A DNA stretch of 64,000 nt from Neoechinorhynchus agilis (GCA_051530055.1 CM121341.1:4278001-4342000); one strand, 5' to 3'; shown: positions 1 through 12,619, numbered from the stretch's first letter. Numbers and translations: made by a program. Notes: generated from the letters alone by a model not told the origin.

Positions 1-3000
1 TTGTTGCGATATTTCGTTTGTCATTTTAGATTTTTTAACTGTTTTCAAACGCAAAGGACTCCGATGAGAAAATTTAGTGGTAATAAATGCAATGTTTCAA
101 CGTTCCCATCGGAATCGTGGGCTTTTGGATACATTTAAAAAGGATAAAATGACAAACGAAATATCGCAACAATAAGAATTTATTATGTCAAATATTTCGA
201 AGCCACAATCTTGTAAGCCTTCTTTAGAGCGTCTTTTAATAACTAAAAATCTCGATAAAGAAGGCGTACAAGATTGTAGCTCCGAAATATTGGACTTAAT
301 AAATTTCTACAATTTTTTTATAATATTGCTTTGTTGCGATATTTCGTTTGTCATTTTAGATTTTTTAACTGTTTTCAAACGCAAAGGACTCCGATGAGAA
401 AATTTAGTGGTAATAAATGCAATGTTTCAACGTTCCCATCGGAATCGTGGGCTTTTGGATACATTTAAAAAGGATAAAATGACAAACGAAATATCGCAAC
501 AATAAGAATTTATTATGTCAAATATTTCGAAGCCACAATCTTGTAAGCCTTCTTTAGAGCGTCTTTTAATAACTAAAAATCTCGATAAAGAAGGCGTACA
601 AGATTGTAGCTCCGAAATATTGGACTTAATAAATTTCTACAATTTTTTTATAATATTGCTTTGTTGCGATATTTCGTTTGTCATTTTAGATTTTTTAACT
701 GTTTTCAAACGCAAAGGACTCCGATGAGAAAATTTAGTGGTAATAAATGCAATGTTTCAACGTTCCCATCGGAATCGTGGGCTTTTGGATACATTTAAAA
801 AGGATAAAATGACAAACGAAATATCGCAACAATAAGAATTTATTATGTCAAATATTTCGAAGCCACAATCTTGTAAGCCTTCTTTAGAGCGTCTTTTAAA
901 AACTAAAAATCTCGATAAAGAAGACGTACAAGATTGTAGCTCCGAAATATTGGACTTAATAAATTTCTACAATTTTTTTATAATATTGCTTTGTTGCGAT
1001 ATTTCGTTTGTCATTTTAGATTTTTTAACTGTTTTCAAACGCAAAGGACTCCGATGAGAAAATTTAGTGGTAATAAATGCAATGTTTCAACGTTCCCATC
1101 GGAATCGTGGGCTTTTGGATACATTTAAAAAGGATAAAATGACAAACGAAATATCGCAATAAGAATTTATTATGTCAAATATTGAAGCCACAATCTTGTA
1201 CGCATTCTTTAGAGCGTCTTTTAATAACTAAAAATCTCGATAAAGAAGACGTACAAGATTGTAGCTCCGAAATATTGGACTTAATAAATTTCTACAATTT
1301 TTTTATAATATTGCTTTGTTGCGATATTTCGTTTGTCATTTTAGATTTTTTAACTGTTTTCAAACGCAAAGGACTCCGATGAGAAATTTAGTGGTAATAA
1401 ATGCAATGTTTCAACGTTCCCATCGGAATCGTGGGCTTTTGGATACATTTAAAAAGGATAAAATGACAAACGAAATATCGCAACAATAAGAATTTATTAT
1501 GTCAAATATTTCGAAGCCACAATCTTGTACGCATTCTTTAGAGCGTCTTTTAAAAACTAAAAATCTCGATAAAGAAGGCGTACAAGATTGTAGCTCCGAA
1601 ATATTGGACTTAATAAATTTCTACAATTTTTTTATAATATTGCTTTGTTGCGATATTTCGTTTGTCATTTTAGATTTTTTAACTGTTTTCAAACGCAAAG
1701 GACTCCGATGAGAAAATTTAGTGGTAATAAATGCAATGTTTCAACGTTCCCATCGGAATCGTGGGCTTTTGGATACATTTAAAAAGGATAAAATGACAAA
1801 CGAAATATCGCAACAATAAGAATTTATTATGTCAAATATTTCGAGCCACAATCTGTAAGCCTTCTTTGAGCGTCTTTAAAAACTAAAAATCTCGATAAAG
1901 AAGACGTACAAGATTGTAGCTCCGAAATATTGGACTTAATAAATTTCTACAATTTTTTTATAATATTGCTTTGTTGCGATATTTCGTTTGTCATTTTAGA
2001 TTTTTTAACTGTTTTCAAACGCAAAGGACTCCGATGAGAAAATTTAGTGGTAATAAATGCAATGTTTCAACGTTCCCATCGGAATCGTGGGCTTTTGGAT
2101 ACATTTAAAAAGGATAAAATGACAAACGAAATATCGCAACAATAAGAATTTATTATGTCAAATATTTCGAAGCCACAATCTTGTACGCATTCTTTAGAGC
2201 GTCTTTTAATAACTAAAAATCTCGATAAAGAAGGCGTACAAGATTGTAGCTCCGAAATATTGGACTTAATAAATTTCTACAATTTTTTTATAATATTGCT
2301 TTGTTGCGATATTTCGTTTGTCATTTTAGATTTTTTAACTGTTTTCAAACGCAAAGGACTCCGATGAGAAAATTTAGTGGTAATAAATGCAATGTTTCAA
2401 GTTCCCATCGGAATCGTGGCTTTTGGATCATTTAAAAGGATAAAATCAAACGAAATATCGCAACAATAAGAATTTATTATGTCAAATATTTCGAAGCCAC
2501 AATCTTGTACGCATTCTTTAGAGCGTCTTTTAAAAACTAAAAATCTCGATAAAGAAGACGTACAAGATTGTAGCTCCGAAATATTGGACTTAATAAATTT
2601 CTACAATTTTTTTATAATATTGCTTTGTTGCGATATTTCGTTTGTCATTTTAGATTTTTTAACTGTTTTCAAACGCAAAGGACTCCGATGAGAAAATTTA
2701 GTGGTAATAAATGCAATGTTTCAACGTTCCCATCGGAATCGTGGGCTTTTGGATACATTTAAAAAGGATAAAATGACAAACGAAATATCGCAACAATAAG
2801 AATTTATTATGTCAAATATTTCGAAGCCACAATCTTGTAAGCCTTCTTTAGAGCGTCTTTTAAAAACTAAAAATCTCGATAAAGAAGACGTACAAGATTG
2901 TAGCTCCGAAATATTGGACTTAATAAATTTCTACAATTTTTTTATAATATTGCTTTGTTGCGATATTTCGTTTGTCATTTTAGATTTTTTAACTGTTTTC

Positions 3001-3270
3001 AAACGCAAAGGACTCCGATGAGAAAATTTAGTGGTAATAAATGCAATGTTTCAACGTTCCCATCGGAATCGTGGGCTTTTGGATACATTTAAAAAGGATA
3101 AAATGACAAACGAAATATCGCAACAATAAGAATTTATTATGTCAAATATTTCGAAGCCACAATCTTGTAAGCCTTCTTTAGATCGTCTTTTAAAAACTAA
3201 AAATCTCGACAAAGAAGACGTACAAGATTGTAGCTCCGAAATATTGGACTTAATAAATTTCTACAATTTT
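1..3270 (+). repeat. Satellite A, about 330-bp tandem repeat, ~10 units
   Basis: About ten near-identical units; equivalent points fall at 185, 515, 845, ~1170, 1499, ~1829, 2155, 2479, 2809 and 3139. The array starts left of the window and stops abruptly near 3270. Each unit holds a 28-bp exact inverted repeat (1-28 against 145-172 in the first unit) whose arms continue imperfectly inward to CCGATG (61-66) and CATCGG (107-112), so a unit can fold into a hairpin of roughly 170 nt. Starting 13 nt after the hairpin is a 70-codon ORF that runs into the next unit's hairpin arm and ends there. The ORF is open in most units; the unit near 1830-2150 is the most decayed. The ORF product has no recognised domain. 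Its persistence may reflect homogenisation rather than coding function. Confidence 0.95.
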
Positions 3271-4110
3271 TCACCGTCATCAAAAAAGGGCACGAACAAT
3301 TCAATGTTCAAACATTACAAAAATATTTCGTTTAAATGAGCAACACTCGTTAAAAACTTAAGATTTTTCTTAAAATTAAAAGGAACAGGCAAACTTAACC
3401 TAAACTTTTTGTTTTCGACAACAATTTCTAGTATTGAAGGAAGGTTTAAACGGAGTGCGATCGCCGAAAACGTTTTGAGTATTTTTAGAATGATTATTAA
3501 GAGAAAATCCTTTGTGTCTTGGGTTTTGCCACGCTCGCGGGATTTTAAATTCACTAATCTAAAATTTCGGCGATATTTCACTTATCGGATAATTGCGCAA
3601 TTTCATCAAGATTTGTAATTGTTATCAGTGAATTTAAAATCGAAGTGGCAAAATTACAAAAAGAATATCCTTTTGTATGACAGACCGGATAGAGAATATT
3701 TTATTGAGATATTTTGGAAAACAGGTATAATAACTTTGCTATTTTTCTATAAATTTGTTATTATTTGGCGGTACAACAATTTTAATCGAAGCCGCCCCCT
3801 TCCCACCGGCACCTCACATATCGATATTTGAAAAGATAATTCATTGTTATTTGTCGATAGGAGAAACGCTTTAACAATCGCTGAAGAAGATCCGAGATAG
3901 TGGATCGAAATATCCAACAAATTCTTAATTTCATTTATTTCTCCAATCGACAAATATCGATATTTTTCAATAAAAAGAGGAAATCACATAGCGTCGTCAA
4001 TGTGAGTGGAAAGAAATACTTTACAGGCGCCAATGTACGGAATTCAAAAGATATTTCGCAATTCGATCACAAAAGTTTCAAAAATCCATAATGGAATGAA
4101 CGTGCCATCC
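3271..4110. other. Gene-poor spacer between satellite A and SNF8 exons
   Basis: I see no convincing exon here. Short ORFs on both strands lack recognisable motifs. The only interpretable piece is the dispersed repeat listed at 3843-3957. If SNF8 is functional, this stretch is part of a long intron, since the next SNF8 exon is not found between here and the window edge. Confidence 0.5.
3843..3957 (-). repeat. Dispersed repeat fragment shared with 24064-24152
   Basis: Read on the minus strand it matches the plus strand at 24064-24152. The encoded peptide is conserved in both copies (GEINEIK, then LLDISIHYLG, then SSAIV). Conservation at the peptide level suggests a coding fragment of a mobile element, perhaps LINE D, because the second copy lies inside a LINE D body. 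The family is not certain. Confidence 0.5.
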
Positions 4111-4114
4111 GTAC

Positions 4115-4455
4115 GTGAGGCTAAAGGATCAACTCCGGTCAATGCGCACATTTCGAGAAACTTTCTTCTCAAATCACCGTCCTTCTTTATTTGTTTTCGA
4201 TGTTTTCGTGCATAAACCGTTAAATGTTCCTTAAATACATTCAATTGCCTTGAAAGCTAAATTGGAGAAAAATGATTTTGAAATCAATAATGATCTTAGT
4301 TTACCTCCTTTAATTGATTTTGAGCCAATTCTGCTCCTTTCGATGAAAACCGCTCCTAAACACTCTTATACGCAAGGCAGGAAAATATATTAACAAAAAC
4401 GTACCTGACTCGCCGTTTGCTTCTTCACCGCTCCCACACCCACAGATCTTCTCAT
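4115..4455 (-). CDS. SNF8: SNF8/VPS22 (ESCRT-II subunit), first three exons only
   Basis: ESCRT-II subunit acting on endosomes in sorting of ubiquitinated cargo. Three exons read on the minus strand: 4455-4405 (starts ATG, peptide MRRSVGVGAV, like the MHRRGVGAGAI start of animal SNF8), 4355-4305 and 4256-4115. The two introns are 49 and 48 nt, GT-AG, and keep the frame. The joined product gives NQLKELSRQLNVFKEHL and then EMCALTGVDPLAS, matching the conserved SNF8 segments QMSKQLDMFKTNL and DMCATIGVDPLAS. After the third exon there is a GTACGG donor, but the following family motif (GFWSEMLGVGDFYYEL) is not found down to the window edge. Only about 80 codons of about 250 are present. The gene is therefore either interrupted by an intron containing satellite A or truncated. 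It is divergent from PP5 across satellite B. Confidence 0.85.
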
Positions 4456-4539
4456 ACTCTGGCGGAATGTCACGAATGTTCAAACAACTCCAACAGCTCA
4501 CCAAACTACAAGGATGTTCGCTTTATCGACGAAAGGTGA

Positions 4540-7500
4540 GTAAAATTACGTATAGAAGATCTTGTTTTTTGCCGAACTCATTATGACGTCATCATTATTC
4601 GTTTCATAATTCTGGTTTCTTTCGTCGTGGAAAATGTGACGTGTTTTAGAGGCGTTTTTGAAAGAATAAACGGTGAAACTCGTATTTGTTTTTGCATTTT
4701 CCCTGTGTAAAGATTACGTTTTTTGCCGAACTCATTATGACGTCATCATTATTCGTTTCATAATTCTGGTTTCTTTCGTCGTGGAAAATGTGACGTGTTT
4801 TAGAGGAGTTTTTGAGAATAAACGGTGAAACTCGTATTTGTTTTTGCATTTTCCCTGTGTAAAGATCACTTTTTTGCCGAACTCATTATGACGTCATCAT
4901 TATTCGTTTCATAATTCTGGTTTCTTTCGTCGTGGAAAATGTGACGTGTTTTAGAGGAGTTTTTGAAAGATTAAACGGTACAACTCGTATTTGTTTTTGC
5001 ATTTTTCCTGTGTAAAGATCACTTTTTGCCGAACTCATTATGACGTCATCATTATTCGTTTCATAATTCTGGTTTCTTTCGTCGTGGAAAATGTGACGTG
5101 TTTTAGAGGAGTTTTTGAAAGAATAAACGGTGAAACTCGTATTTGTTTTTGCATTTTCCCTGTGTAAAGATCACTTTTTTTGCCGAACTCATTATGACGT
5201 CATCATTATTCGTTTCATAATTCTGGTTTCTTTCGTCGTGGAAAATGTGACGTGTTTTAGAGGAGTTTTTGAAAGAATAAACGGTACAACTCGTATTTGT
5301 TTTTGCATTTTCCCTGTGTAAAGATCACGTTTTTTGCCGAACTCATTATGACGTCATCATTATTCGTTTCATAATTCTGGTTTCTTTCGTCGTGGAAAAT
5401 GTGACGTGTTTTAGAGGAGTTTTTGAAAGATTAAACGGTACAACTCGTATTTGTTTTTGCATTTTCCTGTGTAAAGATCATTTTTTGCCGAACTCATTAT
5501 GACGTCATCATTTTTCGTTTCATAATTCTGGTTTCTTTCGTCGTGGAAAATGTGACGTGTTTTAGAGGAGTTTTTGAAAGATTAAACGGTGAAACTCGTA
5601 TTTGTTTTTGCATTTTCCCTGTGTAAAGATCACGTTTTTTGCCGAACTCATTATGACGTCATCATTATTCGTTTCATAATTCTGGTTTCTTTCGTCGTGG
5701 AAAATGTGACGTGTTTTAGAGGAGTTTTTGAAAGAATAAACGGTGAAACTCGTATTTGTTTTTGCATTTTCCTGTGTAAAGATCACGTTTTTTGCCGAAC
5801 TCATTATGACGTCATCATTATTCGTTTCATAATTCTGGTTTCTTTCGTCGGTGTTTTTTTTGTGTCTTTTTTGCCGAACTCATTATGACGTCATCATTTT
5901 GTTTTGGAAAATGTGACGTGTTTTAGAGGAGTTTTTGAAAGATTAAACGGTACAACTCGTATTTGTTTTTGCATTTTTCCCAAAGATCACTTTTTTCCGA
6001 ACTCATTATGACGTCATCATTATTCGTTTCATAATTCTGGTTTCTTTCGTCGTGGAAAATGTGACGTGTTTTAGAGGAGTTTTTGAAAGAATAAACGGTG
6101 AAACTCGTATTTGTTTTTGCATTTTCCCTGTGTAAAGATCACGTTTTTTGCCGAACTCATTATGACGTCATCATTATTCGTTTCATAATTCTGGTTTCTT
6201 TCGTCGTGGAAAATGTGACGTGTTTTAGAGGAGTTTTTGAAAGATTAAACGGTGAAACTCGTATTTGTTTTTGCATTTTTCCCTGTGTAAAGATCACTTT
6301 TTTGCCGAACTCATTATGACGTCATCATTATTCGTTTCATAATTCTGGTTTCTTTCGTCGTGGAAAATGTGACGTGTTTTAGAGGCGTTTTTGAAAGAAT
6401 AAACGGTACAACTCGTATTTGTTTTAATATTTTCCCTGTGTAAAGATCACGTTTTTTGCCGAACTCATTATGACGTCATCATTATTCGTTTCATAATTCT
6501 GGTTTCTTTCGTCGTGGAAAATGTGACGTGTTTTAGAGGCGTTTTTGAAAGATTAAACGGTGAAACTCGTATTTGTTTTAGCATTTTCCCTGTGTAAAGA
6601 TCACGTTTTTTGCCGAACTCATTATGACGTCATCATTATTCGTTTCATAATTCTGGTTTCTTTCGTCGTGGAAAATGTGACGTGTTTTAGAGGAGTTTTT
6701 GAAAGATTAAACGGTGAAACTCGTATTTGTTTTAGCATTTTCCTGTGTAAAGATCACGTTTTTTGCCGAACTCATTATGACGTCATCATTTTTCGTTTCA
6801 TAATTCTGGTTTCTTTCGTCGTGGAAAATGTGACGTGTTTTAGAGGAGTTTTTGAAAGAATAAACGGTGAAACTCGTATTTGTTTTTGCATTTTCCCTGT
6901 GTAAAGATCACGTTTTTTGCCGAACTCATTATGACGTCATCATTATTCGTTTCATAATTCTGGTTTCTTTCGTCGTGGAAAATGTGACGTGTTTTAGAGG
7001 AGTTTTTGAAAGAATAAACGGTGAAACTCGTATTTGTTTTTGCATTTTCCCTGTGTAAAGATCACGTTTTTTGCCGAACTCATTATGACGTCATCATTTT
7101 TCGTTTCATAATTCTGGTTTCTTTCGTCGTGGAAAATGTGACGTGTTTTAGAGGCGTTTTTGAAAGAATAAACGGTACAACTCGTATTTGTTTTTGCATT
7201 TTCCCTGTGTAAAGATCACGTTTTTTGCCGAACTCATTATGACGTCATCATTATTCGTTTCATAATTCTGGTTTCTTTCGTCGTGGAAAATGTGACGTGT
7301 TTTAGAGGCGTTTTTGAAAGAATAAACGGTGAAACTCGTATTTGTTTTTGCATTTTCCCTGTGTAAAGATCACGTTTTTTGCCGAACTCATTATGACGTC
7401 ATCATTATTCGTTTCATAATTCTGGTTTCTTTCGTCGTGGAAAATGTGACGTGTTTTAGAGGCGTTTTTGAAAGAATAAACGGTAAAACTCGTATTTGTT

Positions 7501-8935
7501 TTTGCATTTTCCCTGTGTAAAGATCACGTTTTGCCGAACTCATTATGACGTCATCATTATTCGTTTCATAATTCTGGTTTCTTTCGTCGTGGAAAATGTG
7601 ACGTGTTTTAGAGGAGTTTTTGAAAGATTAAACGGTGAAACTCGTATTTGTTTTTGCATTTCCCTGTGTAAAGATCACGTTTTTTGCCGAACTCATTATG
7701 ACGTCATCATTATTCGTTTCATAATTCTGGTTTCTTTCGTCGTGGAAAATGTGACGTGTTTTAGAGGAGTTTTTGAAAGATTAAACGGTGAAACTCGTAT
7801 TTGTTTTAGCATTTCCCTGTGTAAAGATCTCGTTTTTTGCCGAACTCATTATGACGTCATCATTATTCGTTTCATAATTCTGGTTTCTTTCGTCGTGGAA
7901 AATGTGACGTGTTTTAGAGGAGTTTTTGAAAGAATAAACGGTGAAACTCGTATTTGTTTTTGCATTTTCCCTGTGTAAAGATCACGTTTTTTGCCGAACT
8001 CATTATGACGTCATCATTATTCGTTTCATAATTCTGGTTTCTTTCGTCGTGGAAAATGTGACGTGTTTTAGAGGAGTTTTTGAAAGAATAAACGGTAAAA
8101 CTCGTATTTGTTTTTGCATTTTCCCTGTGTAAAGATCACGTTTTTTGCCGAACTCATTATGACGTCATCATTATTCGTTTCATAATTCTGGTTTCTTTCG
8201 TCGTGGAAAATGTGACGTGTTTTAGAGGAGTTTTTGAAAGATTAAACGGTACAACTCGTATTTGTTTTTGCATTTTCCTGTGTAAAGATCACTTTTTTTG
8301 CCGAACTCATTATGACGTCATCATTTTTCGTTTCATAATTTGGTTTCTTTCGTCGTGGAAAATGTGACGTGTTTTAGAGGGTTTTTGAAAGATAAACGGT
8401 GAAACTCGTATTTGTTTTGCATTCCTGTGTAAAGATCACGTTTTTTGCCGAACTCATTATGACGTCATCATTTTCGTTTTTTTGGTTTTCGTTGGAAAGT
8501 GAGTGTTTTAGAGGGTGTGGTTGTTTTGTTTTTTGTTTCGTTTTATAATTCTGGTTTCTTTCGTCGTGGAAAATGTGACGTGTTTTAGAGGAGTTTTTGA
8601 AAGAATAAACGGTGAAACTCGTATTTGTTTTAACATTTTCCCTGTGTAAAGATCTCTTTTTTGCCGAACTCATTATGACGTCATTATTTTTCGTTTCATA
8701 ATTTTGGTTTCTTTCGTCGTGGAAAAGGTGAAGTGTTTTAGAGGGGTTTTTGAAAGAATAAACGGTGAAACTCGTATTTGTTTTTGCATTTGCCCTGTGT
8801 ATTGATGAGGAGATCACTTTTCTGCCGAACTCATTATGACGTCATCATTATTCGTTTTATAATTTTTGTTTCTTTCGTCGTGGAAAATGTGACGTGTTCC
8901 TGTTTTTTTTAGGATAAAGGATACAACTCGTGTTT
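4540..8935 (+). repeat. Satellite B, 154-bp tandem repeat with 29 CRE/ATF sites
   Basis: About 28-29 units of 154 bp (for example matching points at 6867, 7021, 7329 and 7941). Every unit contains the perfect palindrome ATGACGTCAT, the consensus CRE/ATF-CREB site; I counted 29 exact TGACGTCA cores. Nearly every unit also carries a second TGACGTG about 60 bp further on. Unit length is not a multiple of three, so repeated 63-codon ORFs change frame at each unit and are not believable genes. Units at both ends (5850-6000 and 8450-8930) are the most degraded, as is usual for array edges. The array lies wholly between the start codons of SNF8 (4455, minus) and PP5 (9535, plus). Confidence 0.95.
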
Positions 8936-9534
8936 GTTTTCTGTCCTCGCAAAGCTCCGAGAAGAACTTAGTTTTGAACTTGATGCGAGGTCATTCGATT
9001 TAATATTTAGTTTCTTTCGTGGAGGCGATGTCGCACTATATTGATTTTGTTTCAACGTTTTCATTCGAGTTCAATACACGTGGAATTCAGTGTATTCTTC
9101 AACGTGTTATAATTTCAACTTTATCGATTGCAGTGTCGCTTTTAATTATGAAAATCCATTTTGAATTGTTTGGTTCTGTTTCACAAGATTTCGTCCGTAG
9201 CGTCGGACTTCAGACCAAATATTGTCACAAAACAGAATCAATATCCATATCAGCGAGCAAAATAAATCCACGAACTTCTCTTTACAACGAAAAAATGCTA
9301 ATTCTTTTTCTATTTAATTGTTCTCGTTTTCCTACAAAAAATTATTGTCATTTTTTGAAATTTGACTAGCCGCTTTCTTTTTGTCCCGCCGATTCATTTG
9401 TTAGGGAAGCGCATGAAATCACTTTGTCATCCGTCCGGCTCCTCAAATATTGATTTAGAATCGGTTTAAGAAAATTATTCTGGTGTCATAGAACTTCGTC
9501 TCTACCTTTTGTTTTGCGTCTCAGGAAGAACGCA
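8936..9534. promoter_or_regulatory. PP5 upstream region
   Basis: Unique sequence between the satellite B edge and the PP5 start. A 116-codon ORF at 9019-9369 begins with GTG and has no recognised motif; I do not call it a gene. A pyrimidine-rich TCTCAG stands a few bases before the first PP5 ATG and could be a trans-splice or 5'-UTR splice acceptor. Confidence 0.35.
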
Positions 9535-11428
9535 ATGATTGTTTACGTCTCGCTTCCAAACCTTTGTCGTCTTAATAATCCGAAGATGCCGAGTGAGTGT
9601 ACGACGATGCCGCATTCAAACGACAACTTGATAAATTCGTTCAGTGTTCAAGATCTCAAAGAGCGGGGCAATGACCATTTCAAAAATAACGAATTTAAGA
9701 AAGCCGTCGAAATGTATGATATGGCAATTGATCGGAGTCCCGATATAGCCATCCTTTACTCTAATCGATCAGCTGCTCATATAAAGTTAGAGAATTTTGG
9801 TTATGCTCTCGCGGACGCTGAGCAAGCCATCAAACTCGATCCAACGTTTGTAAAGGTATGGTTGCCATGGTTACTTTTGAATTTTTATCGGTACCACTTT
9901 GTGGTCAATTGATGCGGCGTGGAAAGCGAGAGTGTAAAAAGGTTCGTTAGACCAGAAAAATTTTTAAAGTCATTTGGCACTTATCGATGAACGTAAAGTT
10001 CTCTAAAAAAGAAAGTAATGCGATTTCCCGATTTATTAAGTGTGAGTTTTTTACTCATGTACCTTTTTTTCATGCGGTTGTTGATTTTTGACAAGTTATT
10101 CCTGATGATGAAGCGGTCAACATTTTCTGATGATGGCAAGTCCGGTCGGTTTCGTTCGGGTGGGAGTCTTTCCTTAGGTTCATTTCCTTTTACGATGGAC
10201 CATTTAGGCGTACCATCGAGCTGCAAGCTCATTGACGGCGATGACGAGGTACCGTGAAGCGGTTCAAATGCTCCAAAAAGTAGACGAACTCAGACCATCA
10301 ATGCACATTCGAAAACAACTCGCTTCGTGTCGGAAGCTTGCGACTAGACAAGCGTTTGAGCGAGCGATTCACACCAACTCAGTAGGCGGAGGAGATGAAC
10401 AACGAGCTGAGTTTAAGATCGATTTAGACAAGATATCATTCGATGAGAAGAGTTACCGAGGAACCATACTGTCCACGAGCACACCTATAAATGAAGATTT
10501 TGTTAGTCAACTTTTGTCCGATCTGCGATCTCAAATACGTCTACATGAGAAATTTGCTTATCGTATTCTACTAGAAGCGAGAGATGTCTTAAAACGGGAA
10601 CCTACTCTTGTAAAAGTCAATCTATCTAACCAAGATCGATTGACCATTTGTGGAGACGTACATGGACAATTCTATGACCTTTTACATATCTTTGAACAAA
10701 ACGGCCTTCCTTCAAACAACCGACCCTATATGTTCAATGGAGATTTTGTCGATCGTGGATCGTTTTCCGTCGAATGCATTCTCACCCTCTTATGCTTCAA
10801 ACTCCTCTATCCCAAACGGTTCTATCTTAACCGCGGCAATCATGAAGTCAGTGACCTCAATGAAATATACGGATTTAAAGGTGAAGTCCAGAGCAAATAC
10901 TCGCCTGAAATGTACAAACTATTCACCGAAATATTCAACCATCTTCCTTTGTGTCATTTAATCAACGAAAAAGTGCTCGTGGTGCATGGTGGCATCCCTG
11001 CTGATACAAAAACAACCCTAGCCGATATTGCAGCTATCGATAGAAACATGCAACCACCTCCTTTTGGAATTATGGCGGAGCTTTTATGGAATGATCCTTC
11101 TAATGTTAATGGGAAACAACCAAGCAAACGAGGACAAGGATACACTTTCGGGCCTGATATCTCAAAAGAGTTCTGCAACAGAAATTCCGTCGAGTACATC
11201 GTTAGAAGCCATGAAGTTAAAGAAAATGGATATGAAGTTGAACACGATAAACGGGTCGTCACCGTGTTTTCAGCCCCAAACTATTGTGATTGTACCGGCA
11301 ATGCGGGAGCTTATATACATCTCAACGGAGACAACGTCGAACGACCTTTGTTCAACAAATTCAGGCACTCGCCACATCCTAATATACCTCCAATGGCCTA
11401 CTCGTCAGATTTCTTTCATCTAGGATAG
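9535..11428 (+). CDS. PPP5C: Serine/threonine protein phosphatase 5 (TPR-PP2A-like)
   Basis: Two exons, 9535-9855 and 10208-11428, separated by a 352-nt GT-AG intron in phase 0. This gives about 513 residues (human PP5 has 499). Order: N-terminal TPR repeats (LKERGNDHFKNNEF, YSNRSAAHIKL, then across the intron DPTFVK-AYHRAA), then the PP5 linker, then a PPP catalytic domain. All metal and catalytic motifs are present: GDVHGQ, GDFVDRG, GNHE, VVHGG, VRSHE and SAPNYCD. The C-terminus (HPNIPPMAY) matches the family. PP5 is an HSP90-associated phosphatase in cytosol and nucleus. In-frame ATGs at 9586 and 9607 are alternative starts; 9586 would give 496 residues. AATAAA follows the stop within a few bases. 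Introns are far fewer than in vertebrate PP5. Confidence 0.97.
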
Positions 11429-11489
11429 ACTTAATAAATGAAGGCTTTTTGATGCGATCGAGAAAGGTAGCGTTCTTACTTATGCTAGT

Positions 11490-12535
11490 GGCGGATTTTG
11501 GTCAGGGAATTGCCTCATATCACTCAAAAACATCGGCTATCGTATGAAATTAGATTTGTAGAGAATATTGTGAGCGTGTTCTGCTCAGGAACGTGCTGAA
11601 AAGAATTTCAAGGGGCGCTGCATCGAGAATATTTCAGAGTTTTCCGCTAGTGATGTTTCAAAGGGATCTCTGACCACAAAAATAAAAGAGCGAACAAGAT
11701 CTTTTAACAAAATTTTTACTCAATGTACATTGGCACGCCTAGTCGACCAATTTGCAGGGGTGCCCTCGCAAAAAGGAAGGTGGGATTCGTCCCATTGCAA
11801 CAGGAGCAACTCTCACCATGCAAATCTGACGCTCTGATTTCAATGGTGTTATCCAATATTAATGACTTGCAAATTTAGTGATCTTTCACTCTTGTGACTA
11901 TTTACCAAATATGATAATGCGATTTCCGACGCCAATAATACAGCTGTAGTTTATTGATTATGTTCGTGTAGTACATCCCAATGCGCTGATTCCAAATCTG
12001 TTTTCGGATTTGCGATAGCTGTCACAATTCTTGAGTTATTCATCTATCAATTTTTAGACTAATAACCTGTATTATCGATATTAAAACATCAATAAGTAAC
12101 AGATCAAATCAACTTTTCTAGATCTACTTTTGACTCTGATTTTGCCAGCAGTAAAGGTTTCTTGTGGCTTCTGAAATCTTTGCATTTAGTTTTAAGATTG
12201 AAGTTCATAAAAGAGACGTGGTTAATGGTGAAAATTGGCATTAAATTGAATGCTGCTAACTGCGAGATTGTATTGATGAACGTGAAAGATGAGGCGTCTA
12301 GGCAAACTACCGTGAAAGATTTACAAAACCTGGTCCCCGGAATAGAATTGACCACTCTAGGCCGGTTGAGTCTTCTAGGAAGTTGCATTTTTGGTTCTAA
12401 TGTTGAAGCAGAGATTGCCGATCTTCAACCGCAACTTTCGGTGCTGTGCGAACGAGCTAATGAATCATCTTCACACGAAGCTCTGTTCCTGATCAAAAAC
12501 ACCATCTTTATTCCCAAAACTGCTGTATAAGCTGA
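11490..12535 (+). mobile_element. LINE B, decayed fragments (N-terminal and RT parts)
   Basis: Three pieces match the better copy at 41882-43330: about 11550-11700 (N-terminal region), 11735-11820 (RT segment with GGIRPIA) and 12285-12530 (RT thumb region ending SHEALFLIKNTIFIPK). LINE A at 26734-29401 encodes the same blocks. Between 11830 and 12160 I see only unassigned AT-rich sequence. The copy is internally deleted and broken in several places. Orientation is plus. Confidence 0.8.
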
Positions 12536-12619
12536 GCACAGCACCTCTCAAACACGTTTTATTATTACTGTGAAAGTAAACAATTATACCCGTTCCATGT
12601 ATCTTTGGTTGCCGCAGTG

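Noticed and set aside
4540-8935. Repeated ORFs of 63 to 160 codons rich in CKDHVFCRTHYDVII across satellite B
   Set aside because: The unit is 154 bp, so the frame shifts at every unit; the ORFs are by-products of the tandem repeat.
1-8935. CRISPR-like regularly spaced repeats
   Set aside because: Units are simple tandem repeats of 330 and 154 bp without unique spacers, in an animal genome.
9019-9369. 116-codon ORF between satellite B and PP5
   Set aside because: GTG start, no motif, biased hydrophobic composition; no support as a gene.
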